From Serripes groenlandicus (taxonomy: Eukaryota > Mollusca > Bivalvia > Cardiida > Cardiidae): a stretch of DNA of 64,000 nt. Made by a program: the position numbers and the translations under genes. The notes beneath the pieces were generated by a model. The model saw only the letters and a program-made list of their open reading frames with translations. It was not told the origin of the DNA and made no database searches. The stretch spans positions 41,353,653 through 41,417,652 of the forward strand of contig JASEVX010000013.1 in NCBI GenBank assembly GCA_031761405.1, in the 5' to 3' direction. The stretch's first letter is position 1. Every line of letters begins with the position of its first letter. This document shows positions 1-10,907 of this stretch, one piece after another.

Positions 1-639
1 ACGACATAGACATTCATATTATCTTTGTCGAGCACAAGACAGCGCGCCACATCCGGTTCCAAAGATTTAGAACTATCATGCCAGTTTCTTCAACACTGAT
101 GGATGGGCATTGAATCACCTTTACTTTCATGAAAGCTACATTATTTATAGTCTTGAGATCTAAGTCAAAATGCAACCCATTTTCCCGACTTGCTCCCCAC
201 TAGAGTGGCAGCCACTCTATATAGCTCCATCCGATCCACCCTTCTGTAAACCCATGTCATATTTGAATTGAATATATGGAGTCTTGTCTACAGTACTGAA
301 AAATAGAACAAAGAGGTTGATAAATACCTGGCTTTGATATAATGTTAACTAAATCATATTGCAATCTACTTAAGACATATAAACACATGTGTAATAATTT
401 ATGACTATGATAGAATATTTTGTGTGTATGTTTTATTTCTAAAGTGTTATTTCATAACCCAAATTGGGGACCCATTCACAATCAAAAGACACCTCTTTTT
501 TTCACAAAAGTAGGCCTAAATTTCATAAAAGCTTACTTTCATCACATTTTACATGTCACTATTTTCGTAATTGAAACGGCCCTGGTCACAAAACAGCATA
601 AAAAACACACTGATTTCTACAGGCTACATTGACAATAAG

Positions 640-790
640 TTGGCTTTGTTTTATTGGGTTATTATGCCGTTTTCAACATTATTTCAGTTATATCAGGGAC
701 ATAGATAATATCTTATCTATGTCCCTGGTTATATCACAGCGACAGTTTACTTATTCATGAATCCTTGGTAAAATTCCTTGAAATTTAATT
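640..790 (-). mobile_element. SINE fragment (3' part) carrying a small hairpin insertion
   Basis: The stretch reads as the tail half of the SINE family seen complete at 62335-62556 (ATTATGCCGTTTTCAACATT, then a TTATATCA/CAGCGACAG stretch and TTATTCATGA). No tRNA-like head is present, so the copy is truncated. It is interrupted by a 33-bp hairpin at 696-728. The sequence at 1-640 shows no gene or repeat that I can support. Confidence 0.6.
688..736. repeat. 33-bp hairpin insertion flanked by 8-bp direct repeats
   Basis: TTATATCA occurs at 688-695 and again at 729-736. Between them lies GGGACATAGATA, a 6-base loop and TATCTATGTCCC. With the outer CA/TG pair the stem is 14 bp. In the related SINE at 62335-62556 this site holds a single TTATATCA, so the hairpin is an insertion with an 8-bp duplication of target. 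Confidence 0.6.
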
Positions 791-1031
791 AAAATTTAAA
801 TGTGTTCAATTTGATAATACATCAAGATAAAAATCAGTTAAATGACTGTCATACGAACCACCCACCCCTTCAATTTTTGTAAACTCATAAAATAATAACA
901 TCATAGAAAATTATAATTAAATTTTTAATAGTTAGTAAGTTACCTAAACTTAAGTTGCCCCTTGCTCGGCTGGTGTCGTTTGGTTGTTTCGTCAGTATTC
1001 ACAGTTCCACATACTATAACGAGCCGTAACC

Positions 1032-1352
1032 ATGTCTGGTTTCATCAGGAGAAATATTACTTTAGATAGTGTTATTTCACACAGTCTTCACAAACAGGCT
1101 GATCTTCCAAGTAAACGAGTTCTAGTCTACAATTCTCCTTCCCGGCATGTTTTCCGCTTAGTTTGCGGCGAATCCAATACCGATTATCCAGTATCGATGC
1201 AAGTTTCCGTCAATCTTTTGAAAATATTGCGATTGCTTTCGCTTTCTGCACGTTTAAAAGATAAAAATCTGCCACTCTTTAGCCTAGCTAGCGCGGACAT
1301 AATGATTTTACACCGAATTTACACCTTGTTGATATCGTGTTCCGGATATTGA
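1032..1352 (+). CDS. unassigned ORF, 106 codons
   Basis: This is an open frame from an ATG in a CpG-richer patch of about 500 bp (950-1460) within AT-rich surroundings. I recognise no domain, signal peptide or membrane segment. It could be a chance frame in a promoter-like region. The opposite strand has a shorter frame starting at 1300 (MSALARLKSGR...), whose Arg/Ser-rich opening resembles a mitochondrial presequence, but it closes after 38 codons. Neither has flanking exons that I can connect. Confidence 0.15.
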   Translation: MSGFIRRNITLDSVISHSLHKQADLPSKRVLVYNSPSRHVFRLVCGESNTDYPVSMQVSVNLLKILRLLSLSARLKDKNLPLFSLASADIMILHRIYTLLISCSGY

Positions 1353-1463
1353 CAGTTTCACAATTTAATTGAGCGCAATGAGCATAAAAGAGCAAAGCAC
1401 TAAAATCAATTGGAATGGACATGCGCAAAAAAGATGCGCAGCAACACACCGACGATACGCCTT

Positions 1464-3446
1464 TAAGTGGATATATAGTGCTGGTCTACTTAATGTCTGT
1501 TTTATCCTTCATGATTTTCATTTTAAGTAGATATTTAGTGCTGGTCTACATAATGTCTGGTTTATCCTTAATGATTTTCATTTTAAGTAGATATATAGTG
1601 CTGGTCTACTTAATGTCTGGTTTATCCTTCATGACTTTCAGATTAAGTGGATAAATACTGCTGGTCTATTTAATGTCTGGTTTATCCATCATGATTTTCA
1701 TTTTAAGTAGATATTTAGTGCTGGTCTATTTAATGTCTGGTTTATCCTTCATGACTTTCATTTTAAGTAGATATATAGTGCCGGTCTACTTAATGTCTAG
1801 TTTATCCATCATGATTTTCAGATTAAGTGGATATATAGTGCTGGTCTACTTAATGTCTGGTTTATCCTTCATGACTTTCAGATTAATTGGATATATAGTG
1901 CCGGTGTACTTAATGTCTGGTTTATCCTTCATGATTTTCAGATTAAGTGCATATATAGTGCTGGTCTACTAAATGTCTGTTTTATCCTTCATGACTTTCA
2001 GATTAAGTGGATATATAGTGCTGGTCTACTTAATGTCTGTTTTATCTTCATGACTTTCAGATTAAGTGGATATATAGTGCTGGTCTACTAAATGTCTGGT
2101 TTATCCTTCATGATTTTCAGATTAAGTGCATATATAGTGCTGGTCTACTTAATGTCTGTTTTATCTTCATGACTTTCAGATTAAGTGGATATATAGCGCT
2201 GGTCTACTAAATGTCTGTTTTATCCTTCATGATTTTCATTTTATATATAGTGCTGGTCTATACTTATATAAATGTCTGTTTTATCCTTCATGATTTTCAT
2301 TTTAAGTGGATATATAGTGCCAGTCGACTTAATGTCTAGTTTATCCATCATGACTTTCAGATGAAGTAGTTATATAGTGCTGGTCTACTTAATGTCTGGT
2401 TTATCCTTCATGATTTTCAGATTAAGTGGATATATAGTGCTGGTCTACTTAATGTCTAGTTTATCCATCATGACTTTCAGATTAAGTGGATATGTAGTGC
2501 CGGTATACTTAATGTTTAGTTTATCCTTCATGATTTTCAGATTAAGTGGATATATAGTGCCGGTCTACTTAATGTCTAGTTTATCCTTCATGATTTTCAG
2601 AATAAGTGGATATATAGTGCCGGTCGACTTAATGTCTAGTTTATCCTTCATGACTTTCAGATTAAGTGGATATATAGTGCCGGTTGACTTAATGTCTAGT
2701 TTATCCATCATGACTTTCAGATTGAGTGGATATATAGTGCCAGTCGACTTAATGTCTAGTTTATCCATCATGTTTTTCAGATGAAGAAGATATATAGTGC
2801 CGGTCTAGTTTATCCTTCATGACTTTCAGATTAAGTGGATATATAGTGCTGGTCTACTTAATGTCTGGTTTATCCTTCATGATTTTCAGATTAAGTGAAT
2901 ATATAGTGCTGGTCTACTTAATGTCTAGTTTATCCTTCATGACTTTCAGATTAAGTGGATATATAGTGCCAGTTGACTTAATGTCTAGTTTATCCATCAT
3001 GACTTTCAGATTAAGTGGATATATAGTGCCGGTCAACTTAATGTCTAGTTTATCCATCATGACTTTCAGATTAAGTGGATATATAGTGCCGGTCTAGTTT
3101 ATCCTTCATGACTTTCATATTAAGTGGATATATAGTGCTGGTCTACTTAATGTCTGGTTTATCCTTCATGATTTTCAGATTAAGTGGATATATAGTGCTG
3201 GTCTACTTAATGTCTAGTTTATCCTTCATGACTTTCAGATTAAGTGGATATATAGTGTCGGTCTACTTAATGTCTAGTTTATCCTTCATGATTTTCAGAT
3301 TAAGTGGATATATAGTGCCGGTCTACTTAATGTCTAGTTTATCCTTCATGACTTTCAGATTAAGTGGATATATAGTGCCGGTCTACTTAATGTCTGGTTT
3401 ATCCTTCATGATTTTCAGATTAAGTGGATAGATAGTGTTGGTCTAC
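1464..3446. repeat. 60-bp tandem array, about 33 copies (part 1)
   Basis: The consensus unit runs GGATATATAGTGCTGGTCTA, CTTAATGTCTGGTTTATCCT, TCATGATTTTCAGATTAAGT. Units alternate between GATTTTCAG/GACTTTCAG and CTGGT/CCGGT variants. A shortened unit lacking ACTTAATGTC occurs near 2804 and again near 3092, about 288 bp apart, in the same context, so blocks of several units were copied together. Because 60 is a multiple of 3, several frames stay open for long runs; I do not regard these as genes. Confidence 0.95.
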
Positions 3447-3450
3447 TTAA

Positions 3451-3903
3451 AGTGACTGAATCCCATATGAGAAAAAAGCGGAAAAAAAAGAAAATTGTTA
3501 AAAATTGCTATTACCTTGATGTTTTTGCATGTACGGCATTGAGATTTGCTGACTGATGTACTACAATATATGTACACTATTAATAATGTGGAGATTTTTC
3601 GTTATTTTGCATTGTAAAATCTACTGGGTTAGTAACCCAGTAAATCTAAAAATATCGCTGTATATTTATCACGTTATCACTACAACTGAATTGACAATCT
3701 CCTTCCCAGAGTTGTTGTTCCTTACACTCACGCATACATGAATGTAATGAGTCGATAGTTTAACTTCTTATTTCCTATGAAATAATGAAAAACAAGACTT
3801 GTACGACCTTCTACAACATTCCGTTACATATATATAGACGTATTTTGGATTAATTAGAATAAGTATAAAATATAACGATTTTGGACCATGGTGTTCAGTC
3901 CCT
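3451..3903. mobile_element. 453-bp MITE with TTAA target-site duplication inside the 60-bp array
   Basis: TTAA at 3447-3450 and TTAA at 3904-3907 flank the insert, and the uninterrupted array unit has one TTAA at this point (CTACTTAATG). The ends are inverted: AGTGACTGAATCCC on the left and, reverse-complemented, AGGGACTGAACACC on the right. It has no transposase ORF. A 10-bp perfect palindrome (TACTGGGTTA/TAACCCAGTA) sits at 3622-3642. TTAA duplication is the habit of piggyBac-type transposases; assignment to that superfamily is inference. Confidence 0.8.
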
Positions 3904-3907
3904 TTAA

Positions 3908-4460
3908 TGTCTGGTTTATCCTTCATGATTTTCAGATTAAGTGGATATATAGTGCTGGTCTACTTAATGTCTGTTTTATCTTCATGACTTTCAGATTAAG
4001 TGGATATATAGTATAGTGCTGGTCTACTTAATGTTTGGTTTATCTTTCATGATTATCAGTTTTAGTGGATATATAGTGTTTGGTTTATCCTTCATGATTT
4101 TCAGTTTAAGTTATATATAGTGGCCGTCTACTAAATGTCTTGTTTATCCTTCATGATTTTGCAGTTTTAGTTGATATATATAGTGCTGGTCTTCTTAATG
4201 TATGGTTTATCCTTCATGATTTGGAGTTTTAGCTCATATATAGTGGCGTTCTACTTAAAGTCTGGTTTATCCTTCATGATTTGGAGTTTTAGTGGATATA
4301 TTATTTATATTGTGCTGGTCTTCTTGATGTGTGGTTCATCCTCCATGATTTTCAGATTAAGTGGATATGTAGTGCTGGTCTTACTTAATTTTAGTTTTAT
4401 CCTCCATGATTTTCAGATTTAGATTATATTATAGTGCTGGCCTACTTAATGTCTGGTTTT
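3908..4460. repeat. 60-bp tandem array (part 2, more diverged)
   Basis: The array resumes in register after the MITE, with about nine units that carry more substitutions and indels (CTTCTTAATG, GATTTGGAG variants). It then stops abruptly at the start of a Helitron-like element. Confidence 0.9.
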
Positions 4461-4543
4461 TAGCTCCACTGGCTGAAAGCCAGTCGGCTTATGTTATGGC
4501 GAATTGTCCGTTGTGCGTGCATCTGTGTGTGCGTTAACTTTTT

Positions 4544-5829
4544 AGCTCACCTATGCACGAAGTGCAAGGTGAGCTATTGTGATCACATTTTGTCCGGCGT
4601 CCGTCCGTCGTGCGTCGTCAACATTTGAGCTTGTTAACACTCTACGGGCTACATTTTGCATCCAATCTTCATGAAAGTTTATCAGAACATTCATTTCCAT
4701 ATGGGCCATATGAGGTCAAAAACTAGGTAACTAGGTCGAATTGAAGGGAAATCTTGTTAATACTCTGGAGGCCACATTTTCAACTTGAACATGTTGAAAC
4801 TTTATCAGAATGTTTGTCTTGATGATATGTAGGTCAAGTTTGTACATGGGTCACTAGGTCAAATTGAAGGAGAATCTTGTTAACACTCCAGAGGCCGCAA
4901 TTTTTGCTTCAACAGTTTGAAATTTTGTCAGAATGTTTGTCTTAAAAATATCTAGGTCAAGTTCGAATATGGGTCATATTGGGTTAGAAACTAGGTCACT
5001 AGGCCAAATTGAAGGAACATCTTGTTAACACTTTGGATGCCGCATTTTTTGCTTCAGCAGCTTGAAATTTGGTCAGAATGTTTGTCTTAAAGATATCTAG
5101 GTCAAGTTCAGATATGGGTCATATTGGGTCAGGAACTAGGTCACTAGGCCAAATTGAGGGAAAATCTTGTTAACTCTGTAGAAGCCGCATGTTTTGCTTC
5201 AGCGGCTTGAAATTTGTTCAGAATGTAGGCCTAGTTCGAATATATGGGTCATGCTGGGTCAAAGACTAGGTCACTAGGCCAAATTGAAGGAAAATCTTGT
5301 TAACGCTTCAGCAGCTTGAAATTTTGTCAGAATGTTTGTCTAAATGATATCTAGGCAGAGTTCGGATATGGGTCATGCCGGGTTTAAAACTAGGTCACTA
5401 TGCCAAATTGAAGGGTAATCTTGTTAACACTCTGGATACTGCATTTTTAATTTCAGCATGATGAAACTTTATCAGAATGTATTTCTTGATGATATGTAGG
5501 CCAAGTTAGAATATTATATAGATCTAGGTGAAGTTCGAATATAGGTCATATTGGATCAGAAACTAGGTCAATAATGGAAATTATTGTTCAAACTCTGGAG
5601 GCCGCATTTTTACTTTGAGCAAGTTGAAACTTTGTCAGAATGTTGTCTTGATGATATCTAGTCCATGTTGGAATATGGGTCATATCAGGTAAAAAAATAT
5701 AGATCACTAGGCCAAATGAAGGAAAATATTGTTAACACTGTGGAGGTTGCATTCAGAATAATTGTCTTGATGTGTTTTGCATTGCAGTACATTGTATACT
5801 TAAGGTGAGCGATCCAGGGCCCTTTTGTT
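4544..5829 (+). mobile_element. Helitron-like non-autonomous element, nested copy 1
   Basis: The 5' end AGCTCACCTATGCAC folds back on GTGCAAGGTGAGCT. Next come the TTTTGTCCGGCGTCCG linker and a core of about nine diverged units of roughly 115-120 bp, each with ACTAGGTCACTAGG, AAATTGAAGGAAAATCTTG and TTAACACT. The 3' end repeats GGTGAGC, then a shortened hairpin and TTTTGTT. The host sequence GCGTTAACTTTTT/CCTTTAAACAAC is uninterrupted at 18300-18320, which fixes both boundaries within the T run. Confidence 0.8.
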
Positions 5830-5939
5830 CCTTTAAACAACTTCTTCTCCCAAACCACTTGGCCAATTTAGATGAAACTTTGTAGGAAGCATCCTCTCAA
5901 TCACCTCTTACTAAATTCCTTCAATTTTTAGCTCACCAG

Positions 5940-6814
5940 AGCACGAAGTGCGTTAATTGTGATCACCTTTTGTCCGTCGTTCGTTGTCAACATTTGCTTG
6001 TTACTACTCTAGAGGCAACATTTTGCATCCAATCTTTATGAAAGTTTATATCTCCATCAACTCTAGGCCAAGTTCTAAACTGGGTCATGTGGGGTCAAAA
6101 GCTAGGTCACTAGGTCAAATTGAAGGAAAATTTTGTTAACACTCCTGAAGCTGCATTTTTGAGCATGTTGAAACTTTGCCAGAATGTTTGTCTTAGTGAT
6201 ATCTAGGCCAAGTTCGAATATAGGTCATGTCGGGTCAAAAACTAGGTCATTAGATCAAATTGAAGGAAAATCTTGTTAACACTCTGGAAGCCACATTTTA
6301 AACTTGAGCATGTTGAAACTTTGTCAGAAAATTTGTCTTGATGATATCTAGGCCAAATTCGAATATGGGTCATGTCCAGTCAAAAACTAGGTCACTAGGC
6401 CAAATTGAAGGAAAATCTTGTTAACACTCTGGAAGCCACATTTTAAACTTGAGCATGTTGAAACTTTATCAGAAAGTTTGTCTTGATGATATGTAGGCCA
6501 AGTTCGTATATGGGTCATGTCCGGTCAAAAACTAGGTCACTAGGCCAAATTTAAGGAAAATCTTATTTACACTCTAGAAGTCACATTTCTGGCTTGAGCA
6601 TGTTGAATCTTTATCAGAAAGTTTGTCCTGATGATATCTAGGCCAAGTTCGAATATAGGTCATGTCATGTCAAAATCTAGGTCACGAGACCAAATTTAAG
6701 GGAAATCTTGTTGACACTCTGGAAGCCACATGTTTAGCTTGAGCATGAGAGAGTTATGTCTTAAATAGCCCATTCTCAGGTGAGTGATTCCAGGGCCTCA
6801 TGGCCCACTTGTTT
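5940..6814 (+). mobile_element. Helitron-like non-autonomous element, nested copy 2
   Basis: It has a 5' AGCTCACCAGAGCACGAAGTG start, the same roughly 117-bp core units as the neighbouring nested copy, and the 3' end GGTGAGTGATTCCAGGGCCTCATGGCCC followed by ACTTGTTTTT, here split only for reading. The host read is TTCAATTTTT/GATCCATTCACAATT, matched by TTCAAATTGTTTTGATCCAT near 18403-18422. It therefore inserted independently into the same outer element. Confidence 0.8.
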
Positions 6815-7217
6815 TTGATCCATTCACAATTTTGGTTTCCATGACAACCGAAAAAAAAAGTGAAAACTTAAAAAAATCTGCTCCAAACGTGTTGGGCTGA
6901 TTTTCAAATAATTTTGTAGAAATGTTCCTTGGGTCCCTCTATCAGATTCCTTCAAGAAATGTTGATAGGTTGAAAAACATGGCCACCACAGGGGGCGGGG
7001 CAATTTTGCCTTATATGGCTATAGTGGAAACTTAAAAAATCTTCTTCTCTGAAAGTGTTGGGCCGATTTTCAAATAATTTAAGAGAAATGTTCCTTGGAT
7101 GACCCTTTATCAGATTGCTTCAAGCCATGTTGATTGTTGAAAAACATGGCCGCCAGGGGCAGGGCTGTCTGGAGATTTAGCTGTGGAGTGATACTGGCCC
7201 CTTTTGGGCATCTTGTT

Positions 7218-7300
7218 CTTTGTGATTTTCAGTTTTAGTGTATATATAGTGCTGATCTTCTTAATGTTTGGTTTATCCTTCTTGATTTGCAGACTTCAAA
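7218..7300. repeat. remnant of the 60-bp array beyond the Helitron-like insertion
   Basis: CTTTGTGATTTTCAGTTTTA, TATATAGTGCTGATCTTCTT and AATGTTTGGTTTATCCTTCT continue the array consensus, then the repeat fades into unique sequence. A short 10-bp direct repeat, TGACCTGTCC, follows at about 7376-7406. Confidence 0.8.
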
Positions 7301-7521
7301 TTATACTGTGCCTACCCTATCACATGATACTCTTGAGTAAGCAGTGGATAACTGGATGTAAAGCAATACCATGCCTGACCTGTCCTGACCTGTCCTGACC
7401 TGTCACAAATGGAGACATCAGAGAAAACAGTGCCTGATCATAGAAATACAGAAATGTTATTGGCAAAAAACACTATCAAAAGTTGGTAGGTAAATGTACA
7501 AGTTTAAAATGTGTATGCTTT

Positions 7522-7551
7522 TTGTGGCGATTGGTTTGACAATCGCCACAA
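7522..7551. repeat. 12-bp perfect hairpin
   Basis: TTGTGGCGATTG and CAATCGCCACAA surround a 6-base loop. It stands alone in unique AT-rich DNA. Function is unknown; it may be a MITE core or chance. Confidence 0.5.
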
Positions 7552-7876
7552 TGCTAACAGAAACAACAACAACGAAAAATATTTACATAGTCGGTTTTGA
7601 ACAATCGGTTGATGTCCTTACTGCAAACTAATTTACTCACATCCGTTATAGTTCCATCATTGATGCAGAGACGTGATAAATAATAATTATGTCAGTGCTA
7701 CTTTGGTACCGGATTGTTACTAATATTTGAGTTTTATCGAGACATTATCTTCATAGAGTTAAAATATGTAAATATTATCTTCGTCATGATTGGGCAGATA
7801 ATAAATATCATTGCGCGTTCTATCTGCATTGAAGATAACTCTGATGATACTCAAATCTGGAAATTCCAAAAGGTTC

Positions 7877-7884
7877 TATAAATA
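7877..7884 (+). promoter_or_regulatory. possible TATA box
   Basis: TATAAATA is followed by a GC-rich CGCGCGAG patch, about 30 bp before a plausible start region (ATCTCAATATT). No recognisable coding exon follows on the + strand up to 12 kb, so this is only a candidate core promoter. The rest of 7301-8880 shows no supported gene. Confidence 0.2.
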
Positions 7885-8879
7885 GCGCGCGAGAGTGGTT
7901 ATCTCAATATTATAAACGCTTTATTTTGTAGTAGTTTAAATATATGAAAGCGTCTAGATGATAAGACTGGTTTACAAAGGTTTAAAGGACACACGATGTC
8001 AGTACACACGTTATGTATACACGTCTGCACGTTTTAGAGTCAATTAGTAATCAATGCTGAAAGTGTAGCCTAATTTAGTTTGGAGATCGAGCATTATAAT
8101 ATACATGTTTGTGTTTGTTTTTGCACTCACATTTTTCGAAGCAGTTTAACAACCTCAGATACATATAAATATATTGTGTTTATATGTCTCTGACAACCCT
8201 CAATCATGCAATGTGAAGGGACTAAATTGAACAGACCTGTTTAATATCGGACATCATTGAAACAAACACCAAACTAATGGATACTGTTTTGTTCTCTCCT
8301 TCCTTGATAATTTAGTCATTTCTAAAGTGTACAAAATATTTTATCTTAATATGGCCCAGCGACCTGGTGATGAACATGTGATTACCCGAACAATTTAGAT
8401 TACAAATAGCCATTATAATGAGCTAAAACGGTAGTCTATCGAGTACCAACTAGATTTTTCATAAATTTGGAATGACCTAATTTAGAACACATCACGACCA
8501 ATTTCAGAACGTAACTAAAACATCACCAAGACAACATTCTGGCAAACTAACATTATTCTACTGTCAAAAGATGCAGGGTTGATACATTCTCAAATTTACC
8601 CGCACCAGAGTCATCGCAAGCCCTACACCGATATACTGCTTGTTACTTTGCAGGATTTCCCATACGATCGCCACTACAGTGCCATTGGCGCTTTGATTAA
8701 CAAGGTGAACACATTTATAAAAACCTTCTCTGAGATTGCATTTTGGACTCATATTTATATAATTGAGGTCCGGAAACATACTAAAATAAGAAGAAAACAT
8801 GTTGTTAAAAATTTCTTTTAGGAAAGAGATAGCATACTTGTTTATAGGTATGTTTGACGCAAACAATTTGGTGCCAAAG

Positions 8880-9530
8880 AACTTGGCACAAACTTTCACC
8901 ATGATGAGGTGGTGTATCGCGCACATGACCCGGACCTGTACCTCAAATGTCAAGGTCGATCTTTGAGAACTGTTTGCACAGGCTGTACCTTGTCTGGCCC
9001 ACATCCCACCATGCATCTTAGGATTCTTAAGCTTCTAGACACACATGTTCACCATGATAAGGTAGCTTGTACCTCAAAGGTCAAGGTCACTCAGAGGCCA
9101 AAGGTCAAAATGAGTACTGTTCGATAGGACTACTTTGTCGGGCCTTCATCTCAACCATGCATCATAGGATTCCCAAGTTACTGGACACACATTCTAACCA
9201 TGGTGAGGTGGTGTGTTGCGCACAAGATCCAGGCAGTGTACCTCAAATGTCAAGGTCACACATGCTTAAATGGATTTTAATATAACTTCACACAGTTATT
9301 CTCCTTAACCATATGACGTTACATGCACGTCAAACCAGCCACCTACTCCAAAAGTCAAGATCACAGTTTGGGCTCGAACAGTGTCCGTCTGCAATATTGT
9401 GCCCAGTTTGTATCTTCTACAATTTTTCTTCTTTAATAAGGTGCTTTGTCATGCACAATAAACAACCATTTGCTACCAAGGTCAATGTCAGGCTTTCATG
9501 TCTACTCCTCTAGAACTTAACACATTTAAT
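8880..9530. repeat. decayed dispersed repeat with roughly 165-bp units
   Basis: The phrases CTCAAATGTCAAGGTC, CAAAATGAGTACTGTT, CTTGTCTGGCC and CATGCATCATAGGATT recur three times here and again at 10620-10850. These are typical cores of tandem-cored non-autonomous elements. Reading frames crossing it are accidental. Confidence 0.6.
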
Positions 9531-9649
9531 CAGGACCATTAGAAGACCATATATGTCAAGGGTCATAACTCTTTAAGTGAGGTTTGGTAGAATAATGTGC
9601 CTTTTGCAAATTATAGTTTTGTGTCTTGTAGTGCTAGCAATATCCCATT

Positions 9650-10610
9650 TATTTATATGGTTTGAGTGAAATCTTCCCCAGTGAAAGTGTAAGAACGACA
9701 ATTTTCTAAATAATTTGTAGAAACGCCGCTTGGGTGAAACCCTCTAAAAGATTTTTTCAAGCCATGTTTATTTGTCAAAACACCTGGCTGTCATGAAGCA
9801 GGGGTATTTTTATGCCCCCGGAATCATAGATTCGGTGGGCATATAGTTTTTGGCCTGTCTGCACAAAAAAATCTTTAACCTTGACCACTACTTTTGAACC
9901 ATAACAGGTACGGCTACCATATTTCACATGTGTATTCCTTGTGACATGACCTTTCTGTCAGTACCAACATTTTTAACCTTGCGACCTTGACCTTTGACCT
10001 AGATGTTGCCATTCTCAAAAAAAACTTTAACATTGACCACTACTTTTGAACCATAACAGCTTGTGACATGACCTTTCTGTCGGCACCAACAATTTTCACC
10101 TTGCGACCTTGACCTTTGACCTAGATGTTGCCATTCTCGAAAGAAACTTTAACCTTGACCACTACTTTTGAACCATAACAGGTACGGCTACCATATTTCA
10201 CATGTGTATACCTTGTGACATGACCTTTCTGTCAATACCATAATTGTTCACCTTTCGACCTTGACCTTTGACCTAGATGTTGCCATTCTAGATTTTTTTT
10301 TTACTTTGACCACTACTTTTGAACCATAACAGGTACGGCTACCATATTTCACATGTGTATTCCTTGTGACATGACCTTTCTGTCAGTACCAACATTTTTG
10401 ACCTCGCGATCTTGACCTTTGACCTAGATGTTGCCATTCGGGTGCATCAGTGTTTCACAAACACATCTTGTTCCTTATGGTTTAAAGTAAAAACTTAAAC
10501 AATCTTCTCCTCAAACAGTGTCAGGCTGATTTTCTACCTCTTTTGTAGAAAATGTTCATAGGGTGACCCTCTATCCGATTCCTCCAAGCCATGTTGATTA
10601 GTCCAAAAGA
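9650..10610 (+). mobile_element. Helitron-like core segment split by a second element family
   Basis: The left part (9650-9810) and right part (10473-10610) together make about one core unit of the element type at 20324-22060: AATTTGTAGAAA, CCATGTTTATTTGTC, then ATGGTTTAAAGTAAAAACTT and AATCTTCTCCTC. They are separated by the insert at 9811-10472. Termini of this copy are not intact. Confidence 0.55.
9811..10472 (+). mobile_element. non-autonomous element with TATGCCCCCGG 5' end, nested insertion
   Basis: The 5' end TATGCCCCCGGAATC pairs with GATTCGGTGGGCATA. The core has four units: complete ones are about 152 bp and one is shortened to 121 bp by loss of GGTACGGCTACCATATTTCA. Units contain CCACTACTTTTGAACCATAA, TGACATGACCTTTCTGTC and GACCTTTGACCTAGATGTTG. 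The 3' end is the hairpin GTGTTT-CAC-AAACAC followed by ATCTTGTT. No ORF is present. Confidence 0.75.
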
Positions 10611-10619
10611 CTTTCATGT

Positions 10620-10890
10620 ATTTAAATATCAAAGTCACACATAGAAGTCAAAGGTCAAAATGAGTACTGTTTGAAAGGATTACCTTGTCTAGCCTCCATC
10701 TCCAATAAGCATCATGGTATTTCCAAGAAACTTTACACAATCGTTTACCAAGATAAGAGGTCAAAGATCATAATAAGTACTGTTTTAGAGTATTACCTTG
10801 TTTGGCCGACATCTCCAGCATGCATCATAGGATCTCAAGGTTGAATTTTTCTTTGGCCACCACTTTCATCACTTTTGATAAACGTTTTAG
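10620..10890. repeat. decayed dispersed repeat, same family as 8880-9530
   Basis: Two units with GGTCAAAATGAGTACTGTTT and ACCTTGTCTAGCC are visible. The copy on the other side of the nested elements suggests one larger old repeat block that was later split. Confidence 0.55.
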
Positions 10891-10907
10891 CCACTCCTCA
10901 CCACATT

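Larger units (their letters stand above)
4461..7217 (+). mobile_element. Helitron-like non-autonomous element (outer, TAGCTCCACTGG type), holding two nested elements
   Basis: It starts with TAGCTCCACTGGCTGAAAGC (5' hairpin CTGGCT/AGCCAG). It contains the core segments AACTTCTTCTCC..., CATGGCCGCCAGGG and GAAACTTAAAAAATCTTC, and ends near a degraded GGCCCC...GGGCATCTTGTT hairpin tail. The 60-bp array lies on both sides, so the element inserted into the array. Compare the less disturbed relative at 18240-19647. No coding sequence is present. Confidence 0.75.

Noticed and set aside
1415..3431. Long hydrophobic frames with a 20-residue repeat (IVLVYLMSGLSFMIF...) that look like a multi-pass membrane protein
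   Set aside because: They are the translation of a 60-bp tandem array whose length is a multiple of 3. The frame breaks at every indel, no start, splice or upstream gene context supports it, and copies drift as non-coding DNA.
8564..9016. 150-codon - strand frame
   Set aside because: Its first third runs through a dispersed repeat that recurs at 9.1 and 10.7 kb, and no known domain is visible.
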